A stretch of DNA of 64,000 nucleotides, taken from NCBI RefSeq assembly GCF_029223885.1, contig NZ_CP119409.1, forward strand, positions 398,001 to 462,000, in the 5' to 3' direction. Under the pieces are notes generated by a model. The model saw only the letters and a program-made list of their open reading frames with translations. It did not search any database and had not been told where the DNA came from. Positions within the stretch are counted from its first letter, which is position 1. Each line of letters starts with the position of its first letter. The translations under genes and the position numbers were made by a program. Below, in pieces: positions 11,049-20,336 of the stretch. Origin of the DNA: Pararhizobium gei. Lineage in GTDB: Bacteria > Pseudomonadota > Alphaproteobacteria > Rhizobiales > Rhizobiaceae.

Positions 11049-11138
11049 GGAGAGGTGGCAGAGTGGTCGAACGCACCGCACTCGAAATGCGGCATACCTG
11101 CAAGGGTATCGTGGGTTCAAATCCCACCCTCTCCGCCA
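11049..11138 (+). tRNA. tRNA-Ser (anticodon CGA)
   Basis: A 90-nt class II tRNA. The acceptor stem GGAGAGG pairs with CCTCTCC, the discriminator is G, and CCA is encoded. The anticodon loop reads CTCGAAA with anticodon CGA, a long variable arm follows, and the T arm contains GTGGGTTCAAATCCCAC. Its 3' end (11122-11139) is repeated exactly at 44418-44435, marking it as the integration target of the genomic island. Confidence 0.96.
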
Positions 11139-11139
11139 T
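11122..11139 (+). repeat. attL: island-tRNA junction
   Basis: The 18 bp TCCCACCCTCTCCGCCAT covers the 3' end of tRNA-Ser, including its CCA and one further base. The same 18 bp occurs in the same orientation at 44418-44435. The tRNA gene is complete at this end. Confidence 0.9.
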
Positions 11140-11150
11140 CACATGGGTCA

Positions 11151-11165
11151 CTCTTCCCCAATTAG
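11151..11165 (+). repeat. Left copy of 15-bp terminal inverted repeat
   Basis: CTCTTCCCCAATTAG, 12 bp inside attL. It is the exact reverse complement of CTAATTGGGGAAGAG at 44403-44417, which touches attR. Confidence 0.7.
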
Positions 11166-11229
11166 CTGCAAGCCTCTGGGTTCATTCGTGAATTTCTGAC
11201 CGTCAGCCCTCAACAAGGGACTTTCAGTC

Positions 11230-13149
11230 ATGAATGTATCGCGCATTGTATCGCTCCATGTACAGTCCGATGTAGCGCCCGACGCGGAAATGATTTCCGC
11301 GAAGAAACGGAATCGCAAGCTTAAAAAGCGATCGTCCGGGCTCTATCTGGTGAGGAGCGGCGGCACCTATCTCTTCCAGATCAGATTGCCGAAGCGCATC
11401 GGTGGCGGCGCGGGCTCTCGACCCGTCCGCATCAGCCTCGGTGCGGTTCCGCATCAGAAAGCGAGGGAAATGGCCGACGCGCTTGCCGCGTTGGCGCGTA
11501 GCGTATTCAGGGAGATCGAGAAAAGGATGGCTGGTCAGAAAGGATTTGACCTTGCGGACATGTGGAACAGCCTTGTCGACGAGGATACACTTGCCGACGA
11601 CTGGCCCTTCGAATTCGCTACCCTGATCCTCAAGGGTGGCCTGTTCGATTTCGACAAGCCCGCACGCGCTCCGACGCCGGAGGAAGCGCGAGGCCTGGAG
11701 CTGATGCGCGGCCTTGTCCGGATCGGCCAGCAGGTCTCTGCCAAGCAGGCCGGACAGCCCCACGACGAGATGATCGCCGACAATGCCGAGATGCTCGTTG
11801 CCAGCCATATCGCGAAGTATGATAAGGCAGTAACGTCGACGCCTGTTCCCGAACAGCTTTATACCTCAACACAGCTGACGCCGGTTTCCGTTCCGCCGCA
11901 GCCTGACCTCGCGGTCGAACAGCCAGTCATCGTTGCTGAGCAAGGTGATAAAAAGAAGCGCCTCATCAGCAAGGATGTGGTGCCCATGTTCATGCTGGAT
12001 CGGCGAACCGCCGAGAGGCCGAAATCGACAAAGGTCCTTTTTAGCCAGGTCGCGTCCGAATACCTTGCGGCACGGAATTCCTCGAAGTCCGGCAAGAACA
12101 ACGACATCCAGACTGCCGAAAGCCGCCTCAATCTGTTCGTCGAACTGATCGGTGATCATCCGATCGATACCTATACCGCGACAGACCTGCAGGCCTTCAT
12201 CGAGCTCCTGAAATTCTGGCCAAGCAATGCGAAAGACAGACCGGCCGACCTCACGGCACGCGAGATCATCGATTCCAACCGTGACCTGAAATACAAACCT
12301 CTCGCCAGAAAAACGCTTGAGGAAGGCTACCTTGCGGTCGTTAAATCGGCCCTCAATTCGGGTCAAAAGAAGTACGACTATAAGCCGATTACCGGGGCAA
12401 GGCTGGACTATCCCGATACCGCCCGTGCTCCCATCCACTCGGAGCCGCTTGGCAGTACCAAGATTCAGAAGCTGTTCGAAACCGGCGTTCACTCCGGCTT
12501 GCTCGACAATGTCATGCTGCCGCTGCTTGCCCTGCTGACGGGACGCCGACTGGGCCTGCTCGTATACCTGAAGGGCAGTGACATCCGCGAGAAGTACAAA
12601 GGGGTGTGGGTCGCGCAGACGTCGGGTATCGTTCTTCATGGTAGCGTATGGAAGCGTGTGCCGATCAAGAACGAAGCCAGCATGAGCTTCTTTGTCCTTC
12701 ACGATTTTCTGGTGGAAATCGGCTTCGTCGAGTGGGCCAGGAATCAGGGAGACAAGTTTCTGTTCCCAGAGCTTATGAGGCTTGCCGATCCGAGCAGAAG
12801 TGCTTCGTCTTATATGGGACGCCTCTACATGGCTGCGGGGATCAAGGAGGCACGAGGCGAGGTATTCCACTCTTTAAGAGGGGCTTACATCGCGGAGACC
12901 GGCGATCAGAAGATCGAGAAACGCGACCGAAAGATGCAGGTCGGCCATGCGATCGGCGACGATGAGCACGACATGTACGGTTTTCGGACGCTAACCGAAA
13001 CGAAGGCGCGGCAGCTTGCGACGCTGCCTTTCAAGCCAGACATCGATTTTTCGATGTTCATGGAGCTGGATTTCGACAAGCTGGCGGCTGCCAAGCGGAC
13101 AAAGGGGCGGAAACCGCAGCCGAAAAAAGGCACTGCCCCCAAAACTTAG
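11230..13149 (+). CDS. Tyrosine recombinase (island integrase)
   Basis: 639 aa from ATG 11230 (AAGGGA nine bases upstream); an internal ATG at 11290 would give 619 aa but lacks a good ribosome site. A DUF6538-like N-terminal segment (GLYLVRSGGTYLFQIRLPKR, residues about 37-56) precedes a core-binding region and a C-terminal catalytic domain. Catalytic residues are visible: Arg in LLTGRRLG near 438, His/Arg in HSLRG near 547, His in VGHAIGD near 572 and the nucleophile Tyr in HDMYGF near 583. Its place 91 bp from the tRNA-Ser end is typical of an integrase that cuts inside that tRNA gene. A 24-bp repeat and a 19-bp palindrome overlap its first 25 codons, so its expression may respond to proteins bound there. 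Confidence 0.92.
   Translation: MNVSRIVSLHVQSDVAPDAEMISAKKRNRKLKKRSSGLYLVRSGGTYLFQIRLPKRIGGGAGSRPVRISLGAVPHQKAREMADALAALARSVFREIEKRMAGQKGFDLADMWNSLVDEDTLADDWPFEFATLILKGGLFDFDKPARAPTPEEARGLELMRGLVRIGQQVSAKQAGQPHDEMIADNAEMLVASHIAKYDKAVTSTPVPEQLYTSTQLTPVSVPPQPDLAVEQPVIVAEQGDKKKRLISKDVVPMFMLDRRTAERPKSTKVLFSQVASEYLAARNSSKSGKNNDIQTAESRLNLFVELIGDHPIDTYTATDLQAFIELLKFWPSNAKDRPADLTAREIIDSNRDLKYKPLARKTLEEGYLAVVKSALNSGQKKYDYKPITGARLDYPDTARAPIHSEPLGSTKIQKLFETGVHSGLLDNVMLPLLALLTGRRLGLLVYLKGSDIREKYKGVWVAQTSGIVLHGSVWKRVPIKNEASMSFFVLHDFLVEIGFVEWARNQGDKFLFPELMRLADPSRSASSYMGRLYMAAGIKEARGEVFHSLRGAYIAETGDQKIEKRDRKMQVGHAIGDDEHDMYGFRTLTETKARQLATLPFKPDIDFSMFMELDFDKLAAAKRTKGRKPQPKKGTAPKT
11233..11256 (+). repeat. Left copy of 24-bp subterminal direct repeat
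   Basis: 22 of 24 bases match 44321-44344 in the same orientation. Each copy contains TGTATCGC twice, 13-14 bp apart. The left copy lies within the first codons of the integrase gene. The position and internal duplication fit arm-type integrase sites. Confidence 0.6.
11283..11301. repeat. Island palindrome copy 1
   Basis: CGCGGAAATGATTTCCGCG, a perfect 19-bp palindrome around a single central base, inside codons 18-24 of the integrase gene and covering its internal ATG 11290. Carries the shared core GGAAATNATTTCC. Confidence 0.75.
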
Positions 13150-13254
13150 ATGTCGCGAAGAATACGACCTGTCCGTTTGATTTGACCGCACGAATTTTTG
13201 GTTGGCAAAATTATATAAGTTCGATTTGTTCTGGATCAAATGGGTGGGGAAGCC

Positions 13255-14034
13255 ATGGAACCAGATGAAACAATACTTCGTGTTGAGTTCAAGAATACCA
13301 AGCCAATTGAGCTGGTCGATCTTACATTAAGTTTTACAGCGTTGGCGGAGTCGTTCAAAGATTTCGCCAACAAGTCAGGGGACCCGCATCCCGACAATCT
13401 TCGGCTCTATGTGAAAGAGATCAAGGCCGGCAGCGTCATTGCTGATTTGATCGCTGTCGCTGAACAAGCTCAATGGATCATCAAGCACGCCGACGTATTT
13501 GCTGGTTTTGTGGCAAACATGAACGATCTCGTCGCTCATCTTCTCGGGCAATCGAAGACAGCTCTCGAGCCGACGCAGAAGCAGGCCAAGCAAATGGCGC
13601 AGTTCGTTGAGCCTGTCGCAAAGGATTTCGGCTCCCAGCTAAATATGAATGTCATGGACGGAGGCGTCGTGAACGTTCATCAGCATTTCCATGTCTCTGG
13701 CATGGAGGCGAACGCCATACAGAACGGAGTTGCCCGTTTACTCGGACCGCAATTGCCGGTGTCAATCATTTTACCCGATCAACTCATGGTTCTTGAGCAG
13801 GTAAAAAACGATACAGCGGCGAAGTCTGGCGACCGGGGGATTATCGAAGCGATATCGCCAAAACCGGTAAAGCTGCAGTTTTCCAACGAAGCGGGTAAGA
13901 AGTCGGTTCTCGACATGCATGAAAACCCGTTCGAATGCGTGTTCCAAGTTACCGTGGAGGTAAGGTCCACAGGCGGTCGACCTGCGCTCTATCGAATCGT
14001 TGAAGTCACGGATGTTATCAAGCCGGAAAGCTAA
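13255..14034 (+). CDS. Unrecognised 259-aa protein
   Basis: 259 aa from ATG 13255, with GGTGGGGAA just upstream. I do not recognise the family. Residues 1-110 contain conserved-looking blocks (IELVDLTLSFTALAESFKDF, LRLYVKEIKAGSVIADLIAV). A central stretch around 135-155 has GGVVNVHQHFHVSGMEANAI. The C-terminal 60 residues look like beta strands. No signal peptide or clear membrane helix, so likely cytoplasmic. G+C is lower than in the integrase gene. It is a single gene between the integrase and a broken phosphoesterase gene; the location suggests a defence or maintenance role, but nothing in the protein shows one. Confidence 0.75.
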   Translation: MEPDETILRVEFKNTKPIELVDLTLSFTALAESFKDFANKSGDPHPDNLRLYVKEIKAGSVIADLIAVAEQAQWIIKHADVFAGFVANMNDLVAHLLGQSKTALEPTQKQAKQMAQFVEPVAKDFGSQLNMNVMDGGVVNVHQHFHVSGMEANAIQNGVARLLGPQLPVSIILPDQLMVLEQVKNDTAAKSGDRGIIEAISPKPVKLQFSNEAGKKSVLDMHENPFECVFQVTVEVRSTGGRPALYRIVEVTDVIKPES

Positions 14035-14080
14035 CCAAGTCTCCTCTCCAGAAATTACATAGCATGCATTTAAGATCGGA

Positions 14081-15034
14081 TTGCTTTTGTCATTTTCCCA
14101 TTCCGAAATCGACGTCATCCCCGATATTCACGGCGATATCGATCGGCTCACCCGTACCCTCATACATCTTGGTTATCGAAGAGGTGAGACAGGGTGGCTT
14201 CATCCAAAGGGACGCATAGCCGCATTTCTCGGAGATTTCATCGATGGCGGCGATCAGAACGGGTTGGTCATTGAGACCGTCGGCAATGGAGGCGTCAGGA
14301 AATGCCATTGCCATTCTGGGAAATCACGAGCTGAACGCCCTTCTTTTTCACGGCAAGGGTGATAATGCGGAACGCGATCAAAGCGGCTTCATGCGGGCGC
14401 ACAGTGTGAATAATGTTCGCCAGCATGAAAGCTTCCTGCGGGAGTTTCCGGTCGGTAATAAGCACACCTTAGAAGCTCTTGAGTGGTTTCAGTCGCTGCC
14501 GGTATTTCTCGATCTTGGGCCGATACGGCTGGTGCATGCGTATTGGGATACTACTCAAATCGAAATTATCCGCGAGCGCAATGCTGATGGGCGATTGAGA
14601 TCGCATGATCTGCAAGAGCTTGCTTTTGAGAATGACGCCACACCCTTTGCGGAGCGGTGTTGGCAAGTCTCAAAGGACCTGAATTGGAGCTTCCCGCCGG
14701 TTGTTCATTTACGGATCGTAATGGGCGTTTAAGAACGTCTGCTCGATTGAAGTGGTGGCAAGCCGGCCCTCATGCTTGGCCGACCGCAGTTTTGTCCGTC
14801 CCGAACGCCGAAGCTCTGCCTGGCCTAGAGGTCACTGACACCAGCCAGATTCGCTTTTACCCGCAGCATGAAAAACCCGTCTTTTTCGGCCATTACAAAA
14901 TGTCCGGACAACCCATGATAAACGCAACGAATGCGTTATGCCTCGACTACCCATACCAAGCCTGCGCCTATTGTTGGAATGGCGAGCATGTTCTCCGACC
15001 TGACAATCTCAAAGTCATTCCTGAACGCTCTTAG
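14081..15034 (+). pseudogene. Metallophosphoesterase gene broken by two frameshifts
   Basis: Three adjoining pieces in three frames together make one calcineurin-like phosphoesterase of about 310 residues. Piece 1 (from 14081) has DVIPDIHGDIDRL and GDFIDGG. Piece 2 (in frame from about 14280) has AIAILGNHELNALLFH and later VHAYWD. Piece 3 (from about 14660) has LKGPELELPAGCSFTD, FFGHYKM and ends at 15034. DIHGD, GDFIDGG, GNHE and GHY are the metal-binding blocks, so the ancestral protein was complete. Frames change near 14280 and 14660. Either the gene is dead or these are two base errors in the read. Confidence 0.8.
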
Positions 15035-15061
15035 CTTCTCGGGCTTCATCCTCGGTGCGAT

Positions 15062-15078
15062 ACGGAAATAATTTCCGC
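15062..15078. repeat. Island palindrome copy 2
   Basis: ACGGAAATAATTTCCGC, with the common core at 15064-15076. It lies between the broken phosphoesterase gene and the 3' end of the convergent ASCH gene. Confidence 0.7.
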
Positions 15079-15112
15079 ATTTGTGATGGGCGATCTGCAT
15101 GATGCGTTGAAG

Positions 15113-15910
15113 TTAAAGCGCTTTCTCAAAGCAAATTCGATATTCATATGGATGACCTTCCTCGACAACGATCTTGTCCCCGGGGTCAGCAGCATGATGT
15201 GCAAAGAAGTCGCGTATCCAAGAGCGTGCGCGGAAAAATTTTTTCGATCCATCCAGATCAGTCGTGATGATCGGACCACCATTCCATGACACTTGGATAT
15301 CACGTGTAGACCGAAGCGCTTTGTTCGAACCGCCGACAGCATCGACTGGAAAGCGATCAAAAAAGTCCCGCAAGTAAATATGGCTATTGTCTAAATTTCC
15401 CTGCGTCAGGAAAGTTTCGCCAATTTTTTTCCACGTCACCCGAGGAATTTCAGAACTCGCCTCGATGCTATTTGGCCGATCCTCCAACTCCTGCGGGCCA
15501 GCGCGCAGCGCCAGGAGCTGATCTTCTATTGACGAGGTGACCTTATCATCGAGATTGACCCAGGTGACCGCGCCACTCGGGTGCCTGTAGCGAACCGGCT
15601 TGGGCAGACGTATGACTTCAGCAAGTTTCCATGGTGTGTTCCATTTGGCGACACCCCCTGATCGAATCAGCTCTTCAGGGATTTGATGGTGCTCAAACGC
15701 CGCTACCATTGCATCAGGCTCGAGCTTTGAACCGACATCCACCAAACGGGCGACGCCATAAATACTGCCCATGCCCTTCCAAATGAGGCCAAACCAGCCG
15801 CGATGGGAAGTGGAAGATGACCGCATCTCCCAATCTTTCTGGCCCGCAAGGATCATGCTTATCCAAGGCTGGTCAATGACCAAACCCTTACGCACTAACA
15901 ATTCCGTCAT
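15113..15910 (-). CDS. ASCH-domain protein downstream of Zorya
   Basis: 265 aa. Residues of about 10-120 match the ASCH domain, a PUA-like RNA/nucleotide-binding fold (IDQPWISMILAGQKDWEMRS, then GSIYGVARLVDV). The C-terminal 100 residues form a second domain (NSHIYLRDFFDRFP, DAVGGSNKA, GGPIITTDLDGSKKFFRAR) that looks like a small beta-barrel, perhaps DNA-binding; this is inference. The gene starts 12 bp after zorD and has no visible promoter of its own, so it is probably the fifth gene of that operon. PUA-like domains such as ASCH, EVE and YTH often read modified bases or nucleotides, which would fit an accessory sensor. Confidence 0.75.
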   Translation of the reverse strand: MTELLVRKGLVIDQPWISMILAGQKDWEMRSSSTSHRGWFGLIWKGMGSIYGVARLVDVGSKLEPDAMVAAFEHHQIPEELIRSGGVAKWNTPWKLAEVIRLPKPVRYRHPSGAVTWVNLDDKVTSSIEDQLLALRAGPQELEDRPNSIEASSEIPRVTWKKIGETFLTQGNLDNSHIYLRDFFDRFPVDAVGGSNKALRSTRDIQVSWNGGPIITTDLDGSKKFFRARSWIRDFFAHHAADPGDKIVVEEGHPYEYRICFEKAL

Positions 15911-15922
15911 GAATATCTCTGT

Positions 15923-18900
15923 TTACTGAAGAACATAGGAGCCGTCGCTCTGCCGTTCCGGCAGCGCGAGATCATCGCGGGCGAACATCGCCTCCATGGC
16001 ATTGCCGAGCGGATCGGAAAGTTTCGCCATCGGATCGCCTGCCATTCCCTTTTGAAGGGAGGCGATATCGTCTTCAACGTCGCCCATCGGCCATAGGGCA
16101 GAACTTGCAAGACGGCGCTTTTTCATCATCAGGCTTTGCAACAGGCAATCAAAGGAGTGCTCGCGGTACCCTTCATGCACAGCCATGGGGACGTGAACGG
16201 TCACCGGCCGCGTCTGCCCAATACGGTGGACGCGGTCGTTGCATTGCTCCTCTACAGCCGGGTTCCACCAACGCGATAGATGTATGACATGTGTCGCCGC
16301 CGTCAGCGTCAGTCCGGTTCCTGCAGCCTTCGGTCCAAGAACCAGAAGGTCGAAACCCTGGTCGTCGGCCAGGTGTTTCTGAAAACGATTGACGATCGCT
16401 TGCCTTTGAGGAATCGGGGTATCGCCGTTGATGAGGTCGACGCGCGCGAGGCCGAGTTCGCTTCGAACGAGCTCGATGAAGCGATACTGCATCTGCCGAT
16501 GTTCGATGAACACAAGGGCGCGTTCGCCGTTTGCCTTCACGCGACGTAGTATTTCCATTGCCGCATCAAGCCGGCCCGAAGACCGCGTGAAGTCATCGTC
16601 GCTCATCTTGACACCAAGTGACGGGTGAACGGACACGCTGCGAATATGGTGTAACATTTTCAGCTGCGCGCCCATGCCGCCGCGAGCCAGCTTTAGGCGT
16701 GCATCGTCATAGGCAAGCGCCTGGATATCGGGCATCAGGCGGGGATGGATGCGACGAGCCTTCACGGGCAGATCGGTTGCAACCGTTTCTTTCAGACGGC
16801 GGATGGCAAGCGGTGAAATCGCGCCGTGTCGCTCGAAGACACGGTCATAGAGTTCCGCCATGTTACCTTCCTCAGGCTTCAGATAGCGCTGCCGGAAGTC
16901 CTTGAGGCTTTCGAGCGATCCCGGGGCCAGTTGGTCCATGATTGCCCAGAGATCGACCGTGCTGTTCTCGATCGGGGTTCCGGTCAGCCCGATCCTGAAA
17001 TCGGCGTTGACCGATCGAGCCGCGACCGCGCGAAGGCTGATCGGGTTCTTGAGCGCCTGGATTTCGTCGAAGACGACGGCCGAGAAAGGAACACGGGCGA
17101 ACGAGTGCTGGTAATTAGTCAAAGTCGTGTAAGTTGTCAGCAGCCAGAAACGATGTGCCCTGCCTTCGGCGACGGCCTCATGCAGAGAGCCGAAGTCGAG
17201 CTTGGCTTCGCCCGTTTCCGTGTCCATTCCGCGTGCGCCTGTCAGCTTGCGGCCGCCGAGACTTGAACCGTACAGCCGGACGAGGTGCCCGAGTCCTTCC
17301 TCATGCATGTGGCGCTGTACTTCCTGCTCCCAGTTCTCCAAGAGCGAAGTCGGCGCGACGACAAGGACCGGCCCACGGTTCACAGCGTCGGGGCGAGCGA
17401 TAGCGGTCTTGAGCCAGGCAAGAAAGGAAATGGTCTGCAGCGTTTTGCCAAGGCCCTGTTCGTCGGCATTCAGAATACCCGGCAGGCCCGAGCGCCAAGC
17501 CTCGACCTGCCAAGCAAAGCTGTCGTTTTGATGAGATTTCAGTGGTGTACGGACAGCGTGTGGCAGTGTGTCCGCAACGGCAGACGCTCTCGGCTTCAGC
17601 GTAGCGTGCCATTTCAAATCGTCGAAATTGACCTCAGTCTCCAGCACAAAGGGACCTGTTTTCTCGTCCGTAGCTTCGCCCTCGCTCTCCTCGCTATCGG
17701 CCGCGCCATGGCTTCCAAGGCGCTCATCAATGAGCTTTAGCATCTCCGGGCGAGCCGGAAGCTCCAAGTCGTTGAATTCGATGGTCGGTGTCTTCGCCTC
17801 GATCGCTTCAGCTACGCGTTCACGCAAGACTTCGAGCTGAGCGAAATCCTGTTTGTCGAGTTCCTCCGCCAAGCGGCCTGCAAACTCTTCCGGAAGCCAT
17901 GTTGTACCGCTTTCTGCAAATGCACCGAGGTCCGGCCGTTCATATTTCACGACGCCGGTGACCCGCTGCGAAAACTCAGCGGTTTCGACCAGGACAGGGC
18001 TAATGGCGGCTTCGATTGCCTCCTGTTCGGCCTCGGGCGAAAGACCGTCCAGTTTTCCGCTTCTTCTAAGATCGTTCTCGATCGCGTCCGACACCTTTGG
18101 CAAGGGATTGCGGATAAACGCTCGCCGCTCCTCTTCGGGTGCTTTTTGCATTTCCGCCATAACGGCAAGAGTCGAGGAAGCAGACCGTTCCACGACGACA
18201 TAGCGTCCCGGTGAAAGCCGGTAGGCGGGAAGAGCGCCACGCCCTCGGACCAAGGATTGAAACTTCCGGAGATCGATGCCTTCGACTTCGCTCATCGATT
18301 CCGAGGCCTCAGCGAAGCCGGAGGTGACGCCGTTAGCGTCCAATGTCTCACCGGAAAAAGGAACGACGTCGAAATCGGCTTCACTTTTGGGGGAGATAGA
18401 AAAACGATCGACGAGGCGCACTTCAAGGCCACTCAGGAAGTCGGTCATGGAAATACGTGAGGCCTCGTCGCCAGCTGCCGCCGAGGTACCAGGGTCGAGC
18501 GCCTTGCGAAAACGACCGAGTGCCTCCCAATCGGCACCATCGCTCCTACCAGCCTGATAGCCATCTGCCACTTCGATCGCATCGAGCATCCATAGGGGCA
18601 AGCGCCGCGTGCCTTGGGCCGTCTCCAAAATCGCACCTGTTCTATGCGGCAGTTGGCGCTGGCCATTGCGCGACCATTCGTAGCGCAGGCGAAAGCCTGA
18701 GGAGCCGACGATGCCTTCAGCATCAGTCTTGAGCAGCATATCGACGAAAGGCGGCAAGCCCAGTGTCTGACCGGTCTCGCCTGAGACTGATGCCGCGAGG
18801 CGGTGGGACATCATAATGCGATCGGAGTCGATTGACAGCGGTTCTCGATATTCGTCGGCGGCTGCGCGGAGGTCTGCGATGGCGTAGGCGAGAGGCCTTT

Positions 18901-19027
18901 CGTCGGGGCTGAGGTTTTGCAAATCAGCCCTATTTGTCTTTCGCATAAGACGGTGAAGGAGGCTTGTCCTTTGATCCTTGGAAGACAGTGTAATGATGTC
19001 TTGGGTCGTTGAGAGGACAAATTCCAT
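15923..19027 (-). CDS. zorD: Zorya type I helicase/nuclease subunit ZorD
   Basis: 1034 aa, SNF2-like superfamily 2 helicase. The N-terminal half (1-500) has no obvious motif. The motor shows DEQGLGKTLQTISFLAWL (Walker A) near 520, VVFDEIQALKN (motif II) near 650, GLTGTPIENS (motif III), then a C-terminal helicase domain with LINGDTPIPQRQ, AAGTGLTLTAA and RWWNPAVEEQCNDRVHRIGQ. In Zorya type I, ZorD is the effector that degrades invading phage DNA. It starts 4 bp after zorC. Length and position match type I (zorABCD) rather than type II, where an HNH protein ZorE replaces C and D. Confidence 0.9.
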   Translation of the reverse strand: MEFVLSTTQDIITLSSKDQRTSLLHRLMRKTNRADLQNLSPDERPLAYAIADLRAAADEYREPLSIDSDRIMMSHRLAASVSGETGQTLGLPPFVDMLLKTDAEGIVGSSGFRLRYEWSRNGQRQLPHRTGAILETAQGTRRLPLWMLDAIEVADGYQAGRSDGADWEALGRFRKALDPGTSAAAGDEASRISMTDFLSGLEVRLVDRFSISPKSEADFDVVPFSGETLDANGVTSGFAEASESMSEVEGIDLRKFQSLVRGRGALPAYRLSPGRYVVVERSASSTLAVMAEMQKAPEEERRAFIRNPLPKVSDAIENDLRRSGKLDGLSPEAEQEAIEAAISPVLVETAEFSQRVTGVVKYERPDLGAFAESGTTWLPEEFAGRLAEELDKQDFAQLEVLRERVAEAIEAKTPTIEFNDLELPARPEMLKLIDERLGSHGAADSEESEGEATDEKTGPFVLETEVNFDDLKWHATLKPRASAVADTLPHAVRTPLKSHQNDSFAWQVEAWRSGLPGILNADEQGLGKTLQTISFLAWLKTAIARPDAVNRGPVLVVAPTSLLENWEQEVQRHMHEEGLGHLVRLYGSSLGGRKLTGARGMDTETGEAKLDFGSLHEAVAEGRAHRFWLLTTYTTLTNYQHSFARVPFSAVVFDEIQALKNPISLRAVAARSVNADFRIGLTGTPIENSTVDLWAIMDQLAPGSLESLKDFRQRYLKPEEGNMAELYDRVFERHGAISPLAIRRLKETVATDLPVKARRIHPRLMPDIQALAYDDARLKLARGGMGAQLKMLHHIRSVSVHPSLGVKMSDDDFTRSSGRLDAAMEILRRVKANGERALVFIEHRQMQYRFIELVRSELGLARVDLINGDTPIPQRQAIVNRFQKHLADDQGFDLLVLGPKAAGTGLTLTAATHVIHLSRWWNPAVEEQCNDRVHRIGQTRPVTVHVPMAVHEGYREHSFDCLLQSLMMKKRRLASSALWPMGDVEDDIASLQKGMAGDPMAKLSDPLGNAMEAMFARDDLALPERQSDGSYVLQ

Positions 19028-19031
19028 GTGT

Positions 19032-20336
19032 CTATACCTGCTCCAGAACCCAGCTCTGCCAGTCGCCGAGATGGGATTTCGACTTCGAGCCGGCGATCAG
19101 CCTTATCTCTTCACAGTCATAGCGCGACTGGTAGAGAATAGGTGCACGTTTGGATGACTCGTCGAAAATATGAACCTTGTAGCTATGCGAGCCTTCGACA
19201 ACGATCTTTCGTCCTATCTTCAATATCAGGAGCGATGTATTTGATCGTCCTCCGCCGGCAGTTTGCAGTCCGAATTTGAGCGTTCCCTTGCCTCCGCCCC
19301 GCCTCCGCGCTTCTCTCTCGGCAGAAACACTAAAAGCGACCCAGGCAGCGTCGATGCGGCCCCGATGGTGCAGCCCCAGCCAAAATTTTCGCCGTGGTTC
19401 CCACATGTGATTGTCTTCGACGGCTGAGACGATATCCAGGAAGAACCGTATATTCTCTCCGGTCAGCCATCTTAAAATGACCGCCATTCGGTTCTCTGGA
19501 ACCGCTGACCAGACACCGCCTCGCTGTACGCGCGGGTCGCCATATATGCCAATGATGTTTTCTGTCAGATATCGAAGTTCATCGGCCGGGGGTGTTCTGC
19601 TAACCCAATGTCCCAGTAATGCAGAAATTGCTTCGCCAGCGCCCGCGGTTTTCGCGTCTCGCCCTTCCGGCTTCAACCATTCAATCATTCGCTCCATCTC
19701 AGCGCGCTTGTCGAGATGAATTTCGATCTGCTTGACATAGGCGAGGTGAACCGCATTCATCAGACCCGGGGCATGGGGGCTTCGGATGCCCATTGCCTGG
19801 AGTCCAGCCCAGAGATCGTCCATCATGATCATCTGTCGCGCGACAGCGTCAGCCACTGTGTCAGGGGAGAGCATTTCAGGGACGGCTGCAAGCATCATGC
19901 GCCAGCGTGATCCGAGGCGTGGTCTCGAATCTGACAGAGCTCCAGCCAATTTCCACGTATGTTCTGCGCCGGGATCGAAGCTGTCCATGTAGATGGAAAA
20001 CATGCCTGCCAGAAATCCGGAGCGCGTGGAAGCTCGCGTTTCCTCGTAATAGAAATTCCTCAGGTCTCCAAGCTCAGGGCGGCCGCGGCGATCCTCATCG
20101 AACAGTGCCCTGCCTGCGCTCGTAATCAATGATAGCTTCGTGTCGTGCCAGTCATTGCGCTCCAGCTTTTCACGAACGAGCTGAACAAGTTTCTCGCGAT
20201 CTTTTTCCGGCGGATTTGAGACGACGTCAGGCCATCGCGTCATGACGCGTTCCGCTCTCGATCTCAAAGAGTTCAGAGAGGGCAGCGCCGGAGCATTAAA
20301 CTGATGGGTCTTGGCGAGAGCCTTCGAAAGGGTCAA
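19032..20336 (-). CDS. zorC: Zorya type I subunit ZorC (EH_Signature protein)
   Basis: 434 aa starting at TTG 20336, which overlaps the zorB stop by 4 bp (TTGA). It matches the EH_Signature family of Zorya type I by size, predicted all-helical content and position between zorB and zorD. The EH-like region lies near the middle (IEWLKPEGRDAKTAGAGEAI and LLGHWVSRT). The last 120 residues (RKFWLGLHHRGRIDAAWVAF, SHSYKVHIFDESSKRAPILY) form a mixed domain found in the family. ZorC is known to bind DNA with ZorD in the system; here the assignment rests mainly on context. Confidence 0.85.
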   Translation of the reverse strand: MTLSKALAKTHQFNAPALPSLNSLRSRAERVMTRWPDVVSNPPEKDREKLVQLVREKLERNDWHDTKLSLITSAGRALFDEDRRGRPELGDLRNFYYEETRASTRSGFLAGMFSIYMDSFDPGAEHTWKLAGALSDSRPRLGSRWRMMLAAVPEMLSPDTVADAVARQMIMMDDLWAGLQAMGIRSPHAPGLMNAVHLAYVKQIEIHLDKRAEMERMIEWLKPEGRDAKTAGAGEAISALLGHWVSRTPPADELRYLTENIIGIYGDPRVQRGGVWSAVPENRMAVILRWLTGENIRFFLDIVSAVEDNHMWEPRRKFWLGLHHRGRIDAAWVAFSVSAEREARRRGGGKGTLKFGLQTAGGGRSNTSLLILKIGRKIVVEGSHSYKVHIFDESSKRAPILYQSRYDCEEIRLIAGSKSKSHLGDWQSWVLEQV

